Made by a program: the position numbers and the translations under genes
Origin: Rhizobium mayense
GTDB lineage: Bacteria; Pseudomonadota; Alphaproteobacteria; Rhizobiales; Rhizobiaceae
Assembly: GCF_030272705.1 (NCBI RefSeq)
Contig: NZ_JARFYM010000002.1
Location: 496,001-560,000 of the forward strand
Length of the DNA: 64,000 nucleotides
Direction of reading: 5' to 3'
Shown here: positions 1 to 8,371 of the stretch, in pieces
Layout: each line of letters starts with the position of its first letter
How positions within the stretch are numbered: the first letter of the stretch is position 1
The notes under the pieces: model-generated
Seen by the model: the letters and a program-made list of their open reading frames with translations, nothing else
What the model was told of the DNA's origin: nothing
Database searches by the model: none

Positions 1-101
1 ATGGAAAAGAACACCGGATAGATGCAGGAGAGCGCCAGCAGCGTCATCGGCATGCAGGCAATCCAGAGCAGCCTCTTCTCTCGTTTCGCCAAGATCGACA
101 T
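1..101 (-). CDS. Sugar ABC transporter permease, MalG-like (partial, N-terminus only)
   Basis: Only the first 33 codons lie inside the window; the gene runs off the left edge. The peptide starts MSILAKREKRLLW, a short basic cytoplasmic tail, and enters a hydrophobic first membrane segment (about residues 12-32). The ATG lies 7 nt downstream of the stop of the preceding permease and has a GAGGGG ribosome-binding site. Position after a binding protein and a MalF-like permease predicts the second inner-membrane permease of a CUT1 sugar importer. The identification rests on context more than on sequence. Confidence 0.7.
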   Translation of the reverse strand, partial: MSILAKREKRLLWIACMPMTLLALSCIYPVFFS

Positions 102-108
102 GTGCCCC

Positions 109-975
109 TCACAAATTCGCGTTGCGGGACATGATGCGGATCTGCAGGTAGGCGAGACCCGCCATCACCACGAACAGCACCATGGAAATCGCCGCCGCAT
201 AGCCCGGCTGGTTCATCTTGCCCTGCTCCAGCCAGATCAGGAATTCCGGCAGCGTCGTCGCCGTGCCTGGCCCGCCGGCAGTCAGCACATAAATCAGTCC
301 GAACATCGAAGTTAGAACGCCGATCGTCGTTACCACGGCGACGAATTCGATGATCGGACGCAGTGCCGGGATGATGACATGAACCCAGATCTGCACCGGT
401 TTGGCGCCATCCAGTCTCGCGGCCTCGATCAGTTCCTTGGACACGGTGGAAAGGCCGGCCATGAAGATCAGCAGGCTCATGCCGAACGTCGCCCATAGCT
501 GCACGGCGATCAGGCTGCCGAGCGCGGTGGCGCCGTTGCCGAGCCAATCGACGGGGATGAGGCCGAATGCCTTGAGGAAGGCATTGAGGCTGCCGTCGAA
601 GCGCAGCACGACGTTGAAGATCGATCCGATGATCACCGTCGAGAGAACCGCAGGGAAGAAGTAGACGGCGCGGAAAACTTTCCCGCCCGGTACGCCTTGG
701 TGAATGAGGATCGCGAGCAGAAGCGGCAGCATCACCCAGATCGGTAGCGTGGCGATCAGGATCAGCGTGTTTTCAATGCTGTCACGAAAGGCGGGGTCGT
801 TGGCGACAGCGACGTAGTTGTCGATGCCGACGAAGGCGGATTTTCCGAAGCCATCAGAATCGGTGAAGGAAAGGACAAAGCCCCAAGCGAGCGGAAATAT
901 GCGGAAGAGGCCGACAAGTACAATCGCTGGCAGCACGAACAACAGTCCGATCCGTCTTTCCGCCTTGCTTCCCAC
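109..975 (-). CDS. Sugar ABC transporter permease, MalF/UgpA-like (CUT1)
   Basis: A 288-residue inner-membrane permease with six predicted membrane helices. It carries the binding-protein-dependent permease (EAA) loop around residues 185-205, seen as EAARLDGAKPVQIWVHVIIPALRP, which contacts the ATPase. The GTG start is supported by AAGGA about 9 nt upstream; no ATG fits as well. It lies between the binding-protein gene and a second permease, in the transcription unit that begins with the enolase-superfamily gene. No ATPase gene is seen in this unit, so it may lie beyond the left edge. The substrate is unknown, probably a sugar or sugar acid. Confidence 0.88.
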   Translation of the reverse strand: MGSKAERRIGLLFVLPAIVLVGLFRIFPLAWGFVLSFTDSDGFGKSAFVGIDNYVAVANDPAFRDSIENTLILIATLPIWVMLPLLLAILIHQGVPGGKVFRAVYFFPAVLSTVIIGSIFNVVLRFDGSLNAFLKAFGLIPVDWLGNGATALGSLIAVQLWATFGMSLLIFMAGLSTVSKELIEAARLDGAKPVQIWVHVIIPALRPIIEFVAVVTTIGVLTSMFGLIYVLTAGGPGTATTLPEFLIWLEQGKMNQPGYAAAISMVLFVVMAGLAYLQIRIMSRNANL

Positions 976-998
976 CTGAATGATTCCTTCTCAAGACA

Positions 999-1023
999 GC
1001 CGGGCCGAGACGTCAGTCCCGGC
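999..1023 (-). other. Intercistronic stem-loop after a binding-protein gene
   Basis: GCCGGG (999-1004) pairs with CCCGGC (1018-1023) in the short gap between the binding-protein stop and the permease start. There is no T-run, so it is not an obvious terminator. It may stabilise the binding-protein mRNA. It is the weakest of five similar elements in this window. Confidence 0.4.
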
Positions 1024-1045
1024 CGGCCGGTCATTCCATTCTTTG

Positions 1046-2308
1046 CTACTTGCGAGCATCCGCCTGCACGGCGTCCATGCGCGCCGCCGCAGCCTCGACG
1101 GTTGCGTCGCCGTTCAACAGCAGCTGGCTCTGTCGATGCCATTCCTCCAGCTCCTTGGCGGTGGCGTTAGCATGAGCCGTCGGCACCCCATAGGTCTTCA
1201 GCCAGCCGAGAATTGTCTTGGCGGCCGGGCTTTCCACCTTTGTCGTATCGACGCTGGTGTTGGAAGCAATTGCGCCTGTGTCGCTGAAGAAAATCTGCAT
1301 TGGCGCGGGTGATGCCAATTCCCTGGCGAATTCGATGGCAAGATCGGCGTTGGCCGACGCCTTGTTGACGCCGTAACCGATGCCGCCTGAAACCGGCAAC
1401 ATCGGATCGCCCTCTTTCTTGTCGGCGGCAACCGTCGGCGTCGGCATGCGGAAGACGCCATCATTGTCGGCGCCGAGAAAATCGTCGAACTGCTTCCAAT
1501 GCGCCACGTCCGAAATCAGGCCTATCGTATTGGCCGCCTCGCCGCGCATGAAACTTTCATATTCGTCCATGAATTTTGTGGTCGAGTTCGGCCCGTCCTG
1601 GAACCAGCCGGCCTTGTTGGCCTCGACCCAGCTCGTCAGGATGGCTTTCACCTGCGGGCTCGACCATTTCAGCTTGCCATCGGCGAAATACCGCTGCTCC
1701 TGAGCCGTCCATTGGTTGGCGGCCATTTCCGAGAACCAGAATTCGGCGCCGTAGCCTTCCTTGTTGCCCATGGAGAAACACGGAACCGCACCCTTCGCCT
1801 TGATCGCGGCGCAGACCTTCGTCAGGTCGGCCCAGGTCTTCGGAGGGTTTTCGGGGTCGAGGCCGGCGTCCTTGTAAAGCTTTTTGTTGTAATAGATGAC
1901 GAAGCCCTGGATCGACAGCGGAATGGCATAGATGCCGCCGTCGGCGCTGGTGAATTCCGGCCAGCCGACCACCGTCTTCTTCAGATCCGCGACCTTGTCG
2001 TTGAGCTTCAACAGCGCCGGAATGCGGGCCTTGGCTTGTGCGCCGCCATTCATCAGAAAAAGATCGGGGCCTGCATTGGAGGACAGCGCCGTGCCGAGCA
2101 GCGTGTAATATTGGTCCAGCGGCTGCATCACATATTTGATGGTGACGCCGGCATGAGCCGCTTCGAAATCGGTCTTGGCCTTCTCGTAATAGGCCGCGGC
2201 CGCAGGGTCGCCGGACTTCCAATCCCAAACCGTGATTTCCTGAGCCTTTGCGGGTGCAGCGGCCAGAATGGTCCCTGCCAGAAGCACAGCGGAAAATGCG
2301 TTAAACAT
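1046..2308 (-). CDS. Sugar ABC transporter substrate-binding protein (CUT1)
   Basis: A 420-residue periplasmic binding protein of the extracellular solute-binding family 1 (MalE/UgpB-like). It has a Sec signal peptide with predicted cleavage near residue 22 (AKA-QE), followed by ITVWDWKSGDPAAAAYYEKAKTDFEAAH, typical of CUT1 proteins. Mid-protein stretches such as GIYAIPLSIQGFVIYYNKKLYKDAGLDPENPPKTWADL are hallmarks of the family. The ATG at 2308 has a strong GGAGG 7 nt upstream. It delivers ligand to the two downstream permeases. Its position directly after an enolase-superfamily enzyme suggests a sugar acid or lactone, but that is inference. Confidence 0.92.
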   Translation of the reverse strand: MFNAFSAVLLAGTILAAAPAKAQEITVWDWKSGDPAAAAYYEKAKTDFEAAHAGVTIKYVMQPLDQYYTLLGTALSSNAGPDLFLMNGGAQAKARIPALLKLNDKVADLKKTVVGWPEFTSADGGIYAIPLSIQGFVIYYNKKLYKDAGLDPENPPKTWADLTKVCAAIKAKGAVPCFSMGNKEGYGAEFWFSEMAANQWTAQEQRYFADGKLKWSSPQVKAILTSWVEANKAGWFQDGPNSTTKFMDEYESFMRGEAANTIGLISDVAHWKQFDDFLGADNDGVFRMPTPTVAADKKEGDPMLPVSGGIGYGVNKASANADLAIEFARELASPAPMQIFFSDTGAIASNTSVDTTKVESPAAKTILGWLKTYGVPTAHANATAKELEEWHRQSQLLLNGDATVEAAAARMDAVQADARK

Positions 2309-2354
2309 CTCAGTTCCTCCCAGAGACCGATGGCGAGCCTTGCGGCCCGGAAAT

Positions 2355-3497
2355 TTATTTCGTCAGGCTAAGACGCGGGTTGGCGGGTGCTTCACCCAGT
2401 TGGTCGCGCGGCAAAAGCCGTGGCCGCGCCCAATCGCGCCGTGCGGCTTCACTCAAAACAAGGCCGTGCCCCGGCCGGTCAGGCGCATAGGCGTAGCCAT
2501 CGCGAATCTCGATAGGTTCATCGACCAGATGATCGAAATTCTGGAAGGAGTATTCCAGCCATTCGACCTCCGGCAGCGCCACGGCCATGTGCACGCCGAT
2601 CTCCAGGAAGGTGTTGCCGAGGCTGACCGGAATGCCCATGTCCGCCGCCAGCCAGCCGATGCGCATCACATCGGACACCTGGCCATGGACGTTGAGAATA
2701 TCCGTGCCGTGCGCTTCGAGCAGCAAGCGCTTGCCCTGCAAGTCGAGATATTCGCCGGAGTTGATCTGCGTCCAGGGCGCCGCCTGCCGCAGCGTGCGCA
2801 GACCATCATAGTCGTGGCGCAGGATCGGGTCTTCCACCCAGAGGAGATCATGGCCGGCACTGCGGATCGCCTCCAGCTTCATCAGCGCTTCCTTGGACGA
2901 CCACCCCTCGTTGGCGTCGATCATCACCTCGGAGCCGGCAGGCACTACCTGCTTCAGCAGAGCCAGACGATGCAGGTCACGCTCGAAATCGATATGGCCG
3001 ACCTTGATCTTGAAGGCGCGATAGCCGATCGCGGCAGCATGGGCGAAGAGCGCCTGATAGTCGTCATCGGACAAATGAAAATCGAGGCCGCTGGCATAGG
3101 CCTTGACGCGGTTGCGGCGGCTTCCGAGCAGGGTGTGCAGCGGAAGTCCAACCTCCTTCGCCGCCAGATCCCAGAGCGCTACCTGCAACGCCTCGTGGAA
3201 GGGTAGCGACGTCGCCCGCTGATTGCCGCCACGCGGGCGATTGACCCGGTGTACCAGCGCGATCGCCCTCTGTCCTTCGAGACCCGGCCAAACCTCCGTC
3301 GCGAATACGCGCTCGATCTCTGCCTGGTCCGGCAATGGCGAAAAAAGCGTCTGGATAAAGCCGAGCCCGACCTCGCCGCTATCGGAGACCAGTTCCAGCG
3401 CTGCTACATTCGCGTCGTCGGCGCGCACCTGGCTATCGCCGATGACGCGATCGCGGGCGAACTGGAAACGGGTGATACGAAAAGCTGCAATGCTCAT
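2355..3497 (-). CDS. Mandelate racemase/muconate lactonizing enzyme family protein (sugar-acid dehydratase-like)
   Basis: A 380-residue enolase-superfamily barrel enzyme. Visible are the KxK pair (K163, K165 in AFKIKVG), metal ligands D194 (MIDANEG), E222 (WVEDP) and E249 (NSGEY), and GQVSD on the next strand. Where mandelate racemase has its catalytic His near the end of the seventh strand, this protein appears to read SLGNT, so the His-Asp dyad seems absent; that alignment is by eye. Relatives abstract a proton alpha to a carboxylate, as in acid-sugar dehydratases and cycloisomerases. The start at 3497 (MSIAAF) was chosen because longer versions would run through the promoter and operator of the divergent GntR gene. 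It heads the unit with the downstream binding protein and permeases. Confidence 0.85.
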   Translation of the reverse strand: MSIAAFRITRFQFARDRVIGDSQVRADDANVAALELVSDSGEVGLGFIQTLFSPLPDQAEIERVFATEVWPGLEGQRAIALVHRVNRPRGGNQRATSLPFHEALQVALWDLAAKEVGLPLHTLLGSRRNRVKAYASGLDFHLSDDDYQALFAHAAAIGYRAFKIKVGHIDFERDLHRLALLKQVVPAGSEVMIDANEGWSSKEALMKLEAIRSAGHDLLWVEDPILRHDYDGLRTLRQAAPWTQINSGEYLDLQGKRLLLEAHGTDILNVHGQVSDVMRIGWLAADMGIPVSLGNTFLEIGVHMAVALPEVEWLEYSFQNFDHLVDEPIEIRDGYAYAPDRPGHGLVLSEAARRDWARPRLLPRDQLGEAPANPRLSLTK

Positions 3498-3528
3498 GAG
3501 GATTGGACTTTGATCGATTAAAATGTTT

Positions 3529-3544
3529 ATCTGATCTATCAGAT
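3529..3544. promoter_or_regulatory. Inverted repeat, candidate GntR operator
   Basis: ATCTGAT-CT-ATCAGAT is a perfect palindrome with 7-bp arms and a 2-bp spacer. It lies in the 59-bp gap between the divergent enolase-superfamily gene and the GntR gene, where a local autorepressor site is expected. Confidence 0.55.
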
Positions 3545-3556
3545 GTGCAATGTAAT

Positions 3557-4273
3557 ATGGCAAGCGCGAGAACAGTGCAAGTGGCGAAGAGAACAAAAAA
3601 CAGCAATCGATCCGAAGATGTGGCACCGGCGCGGCGCCTGAGCGACGAGGCCTACGACCGGATATTGGAGGCGCTTTTCGAGCGCCGGGTGCAGGCTGGC
3701 GCCTTCGTGTCGCAAAGCGAACTCTCTGAAATCGTTGATGTTCCTGTAGCGCCCCTGCGCGACGCGCTGCGCATGCTGGAAGCCGAAGGCATCCTGAAAA
3801 TCCATCCGCGTTCGGGTATCCAGTTCGTGCGGCCCGGCCTGGAACTGACACGCTCAACATATCAGTTCCGCTCCATCCTCGAGCGTGCGGCCATCGAGAT
3901 TTTTGCCGAGCAGGGCGACGAGGCAGAAATCGGCGCGATTCATGATCGCCACACCGCCTTGATCGCCACAATCGAAAAAGACGGGCTGGGGCCTGACCAG
4001 ATCAAGGACGTGGAAGCGTTGGAGCGGATGCTGCACAATGCTGTCATCGCCAGCCTGCGCAATCCGCTGATCGAGACGAGCTATCGGCGCATGCACAACT
4101 ACCTCCGCCTGCTGCGGCTCGACCGCAAGCTCACGGCGCCGGTGGTTCTGCGCACGCTCCGCGAACACCTCGATATCCTCCTTGCCTGCAAGGCGCGAGA
4201 CGCCAAGGCCGCCAAGGCGGCGCTTGACGCCCATTTTCAGGCCGCCATGCAACGCAACCTCGGCTTCATCTAA
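3557..4273 (+). CDS. GntR family transcriptional regulator (FCD domain)
   Basis: A 238-residue GntR regulator. The winged-helix DNA-binding region is at about residues 25-85 (VSQSELSEIVDVPVAPLRDALRMLEAEGILKIHPRSG), followed by an FCD-type helical effector domain. Family members sense small carboxylates or sugar acids and usually repress neighbouring genes. An earlier in-frame ATG at 3503 would place the palindrome at 3529-3544 inside the coding region, so 3557 is preferred, although its ribosome site is weak. It diverges from the enolase-superfamily and sugar-ABC unit, its likely target, and converges on the SDR gene. Confidence 0.85.
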   Translation: MASARTVQVAKRTKNSNRSEDVAPARRLSDEAYDRILEALFERRVQAGAFVSQSELSEIVDVPVAPLRDALRMLEAEGILKIHPRSGIQFVRPGLELTRSTYQFRSILERAAIEIFAEQGDEAEIGAIHDRHTALIATIEKDGLGPDQIKDVEALERMLHNAVIASLRNPLIETSYRRMHNYLRLLRLDRKLTAPVVLRTLREHLDILLACKARDAKAAKAALDAHFQAAMQRNLGFI

Positions 4274-4297
4274 TTGATTGGGTAGGATGGGCGCCCA

Positions 4298-5053
4298 TCA
4301 ATGCATCACCCACCCTCCGTCGACGTTCAGCGTCTGGCCGGTCACGAAAGAGGCTGCGTCCGAGGCGAAAAACATCAACACATTGGCGATGTCTTCGGGG
4401 CTGCCACGCCGCTTGAGTGCCTGATGATCCAATACAAAGCGCGTATAGCCTTCGGGGTCCGGATGGATTTTCTCGGCATCAGTCGGGAAAGCGCCGGGTG
4501 AAACCGCGTTGACGGTAATTCCGTAGGCACCGAATTCCCGCGCCCAGGCGCGCGTCAGCCCGATCAGCGCGCCCTTCGATTGCACATAAGGCGACAGGTT
4601 GGCCCAGCCGCCATAGGCGGTGACGCTCGCGATATTGATGATGCGGCCCCAGGCCTTGGCGCGCATATGCGGCAGGGCGACCTGCACGCAGACGATGCCG
4701 GCATCAACATTGACGCGCTGCACCGCCTGATGCTCCTCGAGCGTATAGTCCTCGAAGGGCTTGGAAGGGTAGATCGCCGCATTGTTGATGACGACATCGA
4801 AGCCGCCAATCTCTGCCGAGATCGTGTCCAACTGCTGACGCAGATGCACAAGATCGGAAAGGTCGAGCGCCTTGACGACCAGCCCCTTCAGTCCTTCCTG
4901 CTCGGCGAGAGCCATCAGATTGGCGATCTTTTCGGGATTGTTGTCGATCGCCACCACGCTGGCACCCGCACGCAGGAAACTTAGCGTCGTTTCCGTGCCA
5001 AGCCCGCCGGCGGCTCCGGTATAGAGAATGGTCTTGTTCGCGACGGTGGTCAT
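4298..5053 (-). CDS. SDR family NAD-dependent oxidoreductase
   Basis: A 251-residue classical short-chain dehydrogenase. It shows the dinucleotide motif TGAAGGLG (T12-G19), an acidic residue at the end of strand 2 (VVAIDNN) that favours NAD over NADP, NNAA, catalytic S143, and Y156-x3-K160 (YVQSK). The ATG at 5053 has AAGGAG 9 nt upstream. It is the last gene of the nine-gene sugar operon, 13 nt after the DUF4432 gene. It probably oxidises a sugar, lactol or polyol intermediate released by the upstream enzymes. The exact substrate cannot be read from the sequence. Confidence 0.9.
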   Translation of the reverse strand: MTTVANKTILYTGAAGGLGTETTLSFLRAGASVVAIDNNPEKIANLMALAEQEGLKGLVVKALDLSDLVHLRQQLDTISAEIGGFDVVINNAAIYPSKPFEDYTLEEHQAVQRVNVDAGIVCVQVALPHMRAKAWGRIINIASVTAYGGWANLSPYVQSKGALIGLTRAWAREFGAYGITVNAVSPGAFPTDAEKIHPDPEGYTRFVLDHQALKRRGSPEDIANVLMFFASDAASFVTGQTLNVDGGWVMH

Positions 5054-5066
5054 TGCCGCGTCTCCT

Positions 5067-6251
5067 TCACGAACGCCCGCCGATCGGCAGGTGGTTGCCG
5101 GACGGTTCTGGAAACTCCTCGACTGGCTGTTTTGCGAGGTCCACAATCCGCTTTTCGCTCGCCGCAATCGCAGCCGCGTCGGGCAGGATACGGAAGATGC
5201 TGTCGTAGCGGCGCTCCTCGCCATGCTCCAGCCACATCAACTCGCCGCGTTCGCGCGCGGCGCGATGGCCGAGCACATGGTTTGTCGAGGGCTCGATGCC
5301 GACGGCATATTGCCCGGCCTGCAAGTTCTGCCACTCATACATGCAGGGAAACTGATCCTTGCGCGTCACCACTTCGAAGCCGATGCCCAGCCGGTCGTTG
5401 ACCAGCGCCACGGGCACCTCGCCATTTTGATCGGCCGCCATTTCATGTTGCCAGACCTGCTCGTGGAAATTCATCTGCGGCGCGGGCATGGTGCGGTAAC
5501 CGACACCCTGCTTGCGATAGTTTTCACCGGCGTGCGCCGCCCAGACGACGTCCCTAATCGGTGCGAGATAGCGCGAGCCCTCGGCCAGCACAGGATGGCC
5601 GGCGTTGATATGATAACAATACATATGCGGCGTCCGGTAGAAGCCGCGATTGACCACCCTGTCGGTAAGCTTGATATCGTTGCTGCCGACTTTGATCTCG
5701 ATGCGGCGCATCAGTTCCAGGTGTTCGCCGAAGACGGTGCCCTGCGACACCGTTCCCTCGCACCACAGAAAACAGTCATCGCCCTCCCAGCGCTCGCCGT
5801 AGCCGGAAAGCTTGCCTGGGATCGAGCCGATGCGGCCGTGGATCGAATGGCTGACGGTCTTCCGTGGACCATAGACGTAGTGATCGGCGGGCTCGTCATA
5901 CATGAAGAGGATATGGTCGAGACCGCAGGTTACCATCAGGCCGGAGAAGGAGCGCAGCCAGGCCAAGCCGCCCTCGCCTTCGTATTCGGCAAGGCCCGGA
6001 TGCTTGAAGCCGGCTGGAGAATGCCAGCCAATCGCCATGCCGCGATAGTCGCAATCGGCGATATCGAAGGCCCGGTCGATCAGCACTGTGAAGCGCAGGC
6101 CGGTTCCGCTGCGAAACTCCAGCATACGAATACCGCGCTCGACGCCGTCACCGAGCGTCATCAAGCGCACCCCAGCAAATTGCGACAAGGCCCCTGCGCT
6201 GGCCGCTATGTCGCGGCGCGATTTCGTCTCTCCGTATAAGTCGACCATCAT
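5067..6251 (-). CDS. DUF4432 family protein (aldose-1-epimerase-like fold)
   Basis: A 394-residue protein resembling the DUF4432 branch of galactose-mutarotase-like beta-sandwich proteins. Recognisable parts are MVTCGLDHILFMYDEP, KLTDRVVNRGFYRTPHMYCYHINAGHPVLAEGSRYLAP and GIEPSTNHVLG. Relatives sit in carbohydrate operons and are presumed to interconvert anomers or isomers of sugars and sugar ketones. No signal peptide is present, so it should act in the cytoplasm on the imported ligand. It sits between the TIM-barrel isomerase and SDR genes in the LacI-linked operon. The catalytic activity is unassigned. Confidence 0.8.
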   Translation of the reverse strand: MMVDLYGETKSRRDIAASAGALSQFAGVRLMTLGDGVERGIRMLEFRSGTGLRFTVLIDRAFDIADCDYRGMAIGWHSPAGFKHPGLAEYEGEGGLAWLRSFSGLMVTCGLDHILFMYDEPADHYVYGPRKTVSHSIHGRIGSIPGKLSGYGERWEGDDCFLWCEGTVSQGTVFGEHLELMRRIEIKVGSNDIKLTDRVVNRGFYRTPHMYCYHINAGHPVLAEGSRYLAPIRDVVWAAHAGENYRKQGVGYRTMPAPQMNFHEQVWQHEMAADQNGEVPVALVNDRLGIGFEVVTRKDQFPCMYEWQNLQAGQYAVGIEPSTNHVLGHRAARERGELMWLEHGEERRYDSIFRILPDAAAIAASEKRIVDLAKQPVEEFPEPSGNHLPIGGRS

Positions 6252-6312
6252 GTCATCCCGTCTGTCGGTATTGTCAGAGACGGCCGGGCCATCAAACCCG
6301 GCCGCGATGTTA

Positions 6313-7227
6313 TCAGAGACCTAGCGCGCGCAGTTTGCCGTCAAGGAACCTCTTGGCGCGCGGCACATCCGATTCATCGAGATGCTCTATGATCATCGGG
6401 ATGTTGGGGTGCTTCTGTGCCAGGCGCTTCAGGTAGAGATCGTAGTTCAACGCGCCGAGGCCAGGCGCCGGCAGTTCGATTTCGCCGACGCCGCGGAAAG
6501 TGTGGCTTTCCAGCGCGTCGTCGTCGCCGATATCGGCGTGCTTCTCGCTCTTGTCGGCGCCGGAACGCTTGACGTCCTTCGCGTGGCCGATCTTGATCCT
6601 GTCCGACAGCGTATCGAAGACCTGATTGAGGATTGCATCCATGCGGTCGATATTGTGGGTCTCGAAATAGTTGGTCGGGTCCATGAGCAGGCCGAGGCCG
6701 GGATGATCGACCTGGGCGAACATCCGGACGGTTTCCTCGACCGAACCGACGACATTGTTGACATAGGTTTCGAGCAGAAAGATTGCACCGTGGTCATAGG
6801 CATGCTGCGCGAGGTCGGCGATGACCTTGCGGCATTCCTCAAAGCCTTCCTCGGTCTTGTTCTTCGGATGATGCACCCAGTCGGATTCGGTATTGTAGGT
6901 GCCGGTCTCCGAGATCACATAGGGAGTGCCGAGATATTGGGCGTGACGGATGATCTCCTTGAGATAGCCGACGCGGCGCTCGCGCTCGGCCTTATCCGGG
7001 TGAATGATATTGGTGTAGCCGGAAATGCAGGAGATCGGCAGATTGTGGTCGCGAAAGGTCTCGCGGATGCGAACGCATTTGTCCTTGGTGACCTGGCCGG
7101 CCGAGACGTCGACATCCTTGAAGTGCATGTCGAGCTGCACGGTATTGAAATCGAGTGCCCGGATTTTCCGGGCGGTCTCTTCCAAACCATACGGAAAATA
7201 GCCGGTGAAAATACCTGTCTGCATCAT
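6313..7227 (-). CDS. Sugar phosphate isomerase/epimerase-like TIM-barrel protein
   Basis: A 304-residue protein of the xylose-isomerase-like (AP endonuclease 2) TIM-barrel superfamily. It contains the features GYFPYGLEETARKIRALDFNTVQLDMHF, LLETYVNNVVGSVEET and GLLMDPTNYF, which carry Glu, His and Asp residues of the usual divalent-metal site. The ATG at 7227, the first of an ATG-ATG pair, has GGAGG 8 nt upstream. It lies 22 nt after the Gfo/Idh dehydrogenase gene; such pairs are common in 3-keto-sugar and inositol-like pathways. It probably isomerises or eliminates on a keto-sugar. The precise reaction is unknown. Confidence 0.85.
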   Translation of the reverse strand: MMQTGIFTGYFPYGLEETARKIRALDFNTVQLDMHFKDVDVSAGQVTKDKCVRIRETFRDHNLPISCISGYTNIIHPDKAERERRVGYLKEIIRHAQYLGTPYVISETGTYNTESDWVHHPKNKTEEGFEECRKVIADLAQHAYDHGAIFLLETYVNNVVGSVEETVRMFAQVDHPGLGLLMDPTNYFETHNIDRMDAILNQVFDTLSDRIKIGHAKDVKRSGADKSEKHADIGDDDALESHTFRGVGEIELPAPGLGALNYDLYLKRLAQKHPNIPMIIEHLDESDVPRAKRFLDGKLRALGL

Positions 7228-7249
7228 GGTGTGGTTCCTCCCTTGGAAT

Positions 7250-8344
7250 TCATGAATTGATTGAGATTTCGCTGAGTTTGACCGCCCGGCCGCTGTCCAT
7301 CGAGCGATAGCCGGCTTCCACCAGCGCCATGGTCTTGACGTTATCGGCGACGGAAAGCGCCGGCACCTCGCCGGTCTTGACGGCATATTGCAGTTGCTCC
7401 ATCACACCGATGAAGGCATGCGGAAACCACATGGTCTCCCATGTCGGCGTGACCCATTTGCCGCCCGTCGTTTTCTTCGAGGCATAGGTCAGGGTCGAGG
7501 GCGAACCGTCCGGCCAGCCGATCGTGCCTTGCGCCACGCCCGCCGTGCCCTCGACACGCCATTTGATATAGATGTCGCTGTCGAAGCCCTCTTCGCGCGG
7601 ACCGGACCAGACGTCCTCCATCGACACCGCCAGCACATTGCCGGGAAACTTCAGCGTCGAAACGGTGATGCCGTCCTTATGCTCGAACGCCGTGCGCGGG
7701 TCGGTGCGGCTGACGGTGAAGATTTCCTCGGGGTCTCCGAACAGGAAACGCAGCACGTCAAGGTGATGCACGCTCATATTGGCGAGCGTCAGCCGATCAT
7801 AATTCTCGAGGAAGCTCTGCCAGTGCGGAATGGCCCGCATCTCGATCGTGGCGATCACCACATCGCCAAGCTCACCCTTGTCGAGGATCTGCTTCAGCAC
7901 GCGCATCGACTGGTCGTAACGCATGTTCTGATTGACGGAGAGGATCTTTCCCGCCTGGGCGGCTTCATCGCGCAGCTTTCTCGCCTCGTCCAAAGACAGC
8001 GCCAGCGGCTTCTGCGCCAGGATCGCCTTGATATGCGGTGCCGCCAGCGCCTTGCGGATCAGGTCCGGCTGCTGGTCCGGCGGGAAGGCGATATCGATGA
8101 TCTCGACCTGTTTGTCGGCGATCAGCTCTTCCGCGGTCGCATGCGTCGTCGGAATGTTCCAGCGCTCGGCAACCGCCTTGGCCTTGGATTGCGTCAGCGA
8201 CGCAATTGCAACGACGGGAAAACCGGCTTGCTTATAGGCAGCCAGATGGCATTCCGCCATGATCATACCCGCGCCTATGCAGCCGATCTTGTAGTCCCGA
8301 ACCCGCACCGGCGGGTCGGGGATGAACCCTTTGCTGTCAGTCAT
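7250..8344 (-). CDS. Gfo/Idh/MocA family oxidoreductase
   Basis: A 364-residue NAD(P)-dependent dehydrogenase. The Rossmann motif IGCIGAGMI is near residues 19-27, and QKPLALSLDEARKL corresponds to the conserved EKP region of the family, here with Gln for Glu. The C-terminal alpha/beta domain contains MSVHHLDVLRFLFGDP, including the conserved His region. Members oxidise a sugar hydroxyl, often at C3, or reduce keto-sugars. It lies between the ATPase and the TIM-barrel gene of the sugar operon, so it probably acts on the imported glycoside or sugar. Confidence 0.92.
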   Translation of the reverse strand: MTDSKGFIPDPPVRVRDYKIGCIGAGMIMAECHLAAYKQAGFPVVAIASLTQSKAKAVAERWNIPTTHATAEELIADKQVEIIDIAFPPDQQPDLIRKALAAPHIKAILAQKPLALSLDEARKLRDEAAQAGKILSVNQNMRYDQSMRVLKQILDKGELGDVVIATIEMRAIPHWQSFLENYDRLTLANMSVHHLDVLRFLFGDPEEIFTVSRTDPRTAFEHKDGITVSTLKFPGNVLAVSMEDVWSGPREEGFDSDIYIKWRVEGTAGVAQGTIGWPDGSPSTLTYASKKTTGGKWVTPTWETMWFPHAFIGVMEQLQYAVKTGEVPALSVADNVKTMALVEAGYRSMDSGRAVKLSEISINS

Positions 8345-8371
8345 CTGTTCCTCCCAATGCTCGATCTTCCT

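Noticed and set aside
3503..3556. Longer N-terminus for the first GntR regulator
   Set aside because: It would translate the divergent promoter and the perfect palindrome at 3529-3544 and adds no conserved residues.
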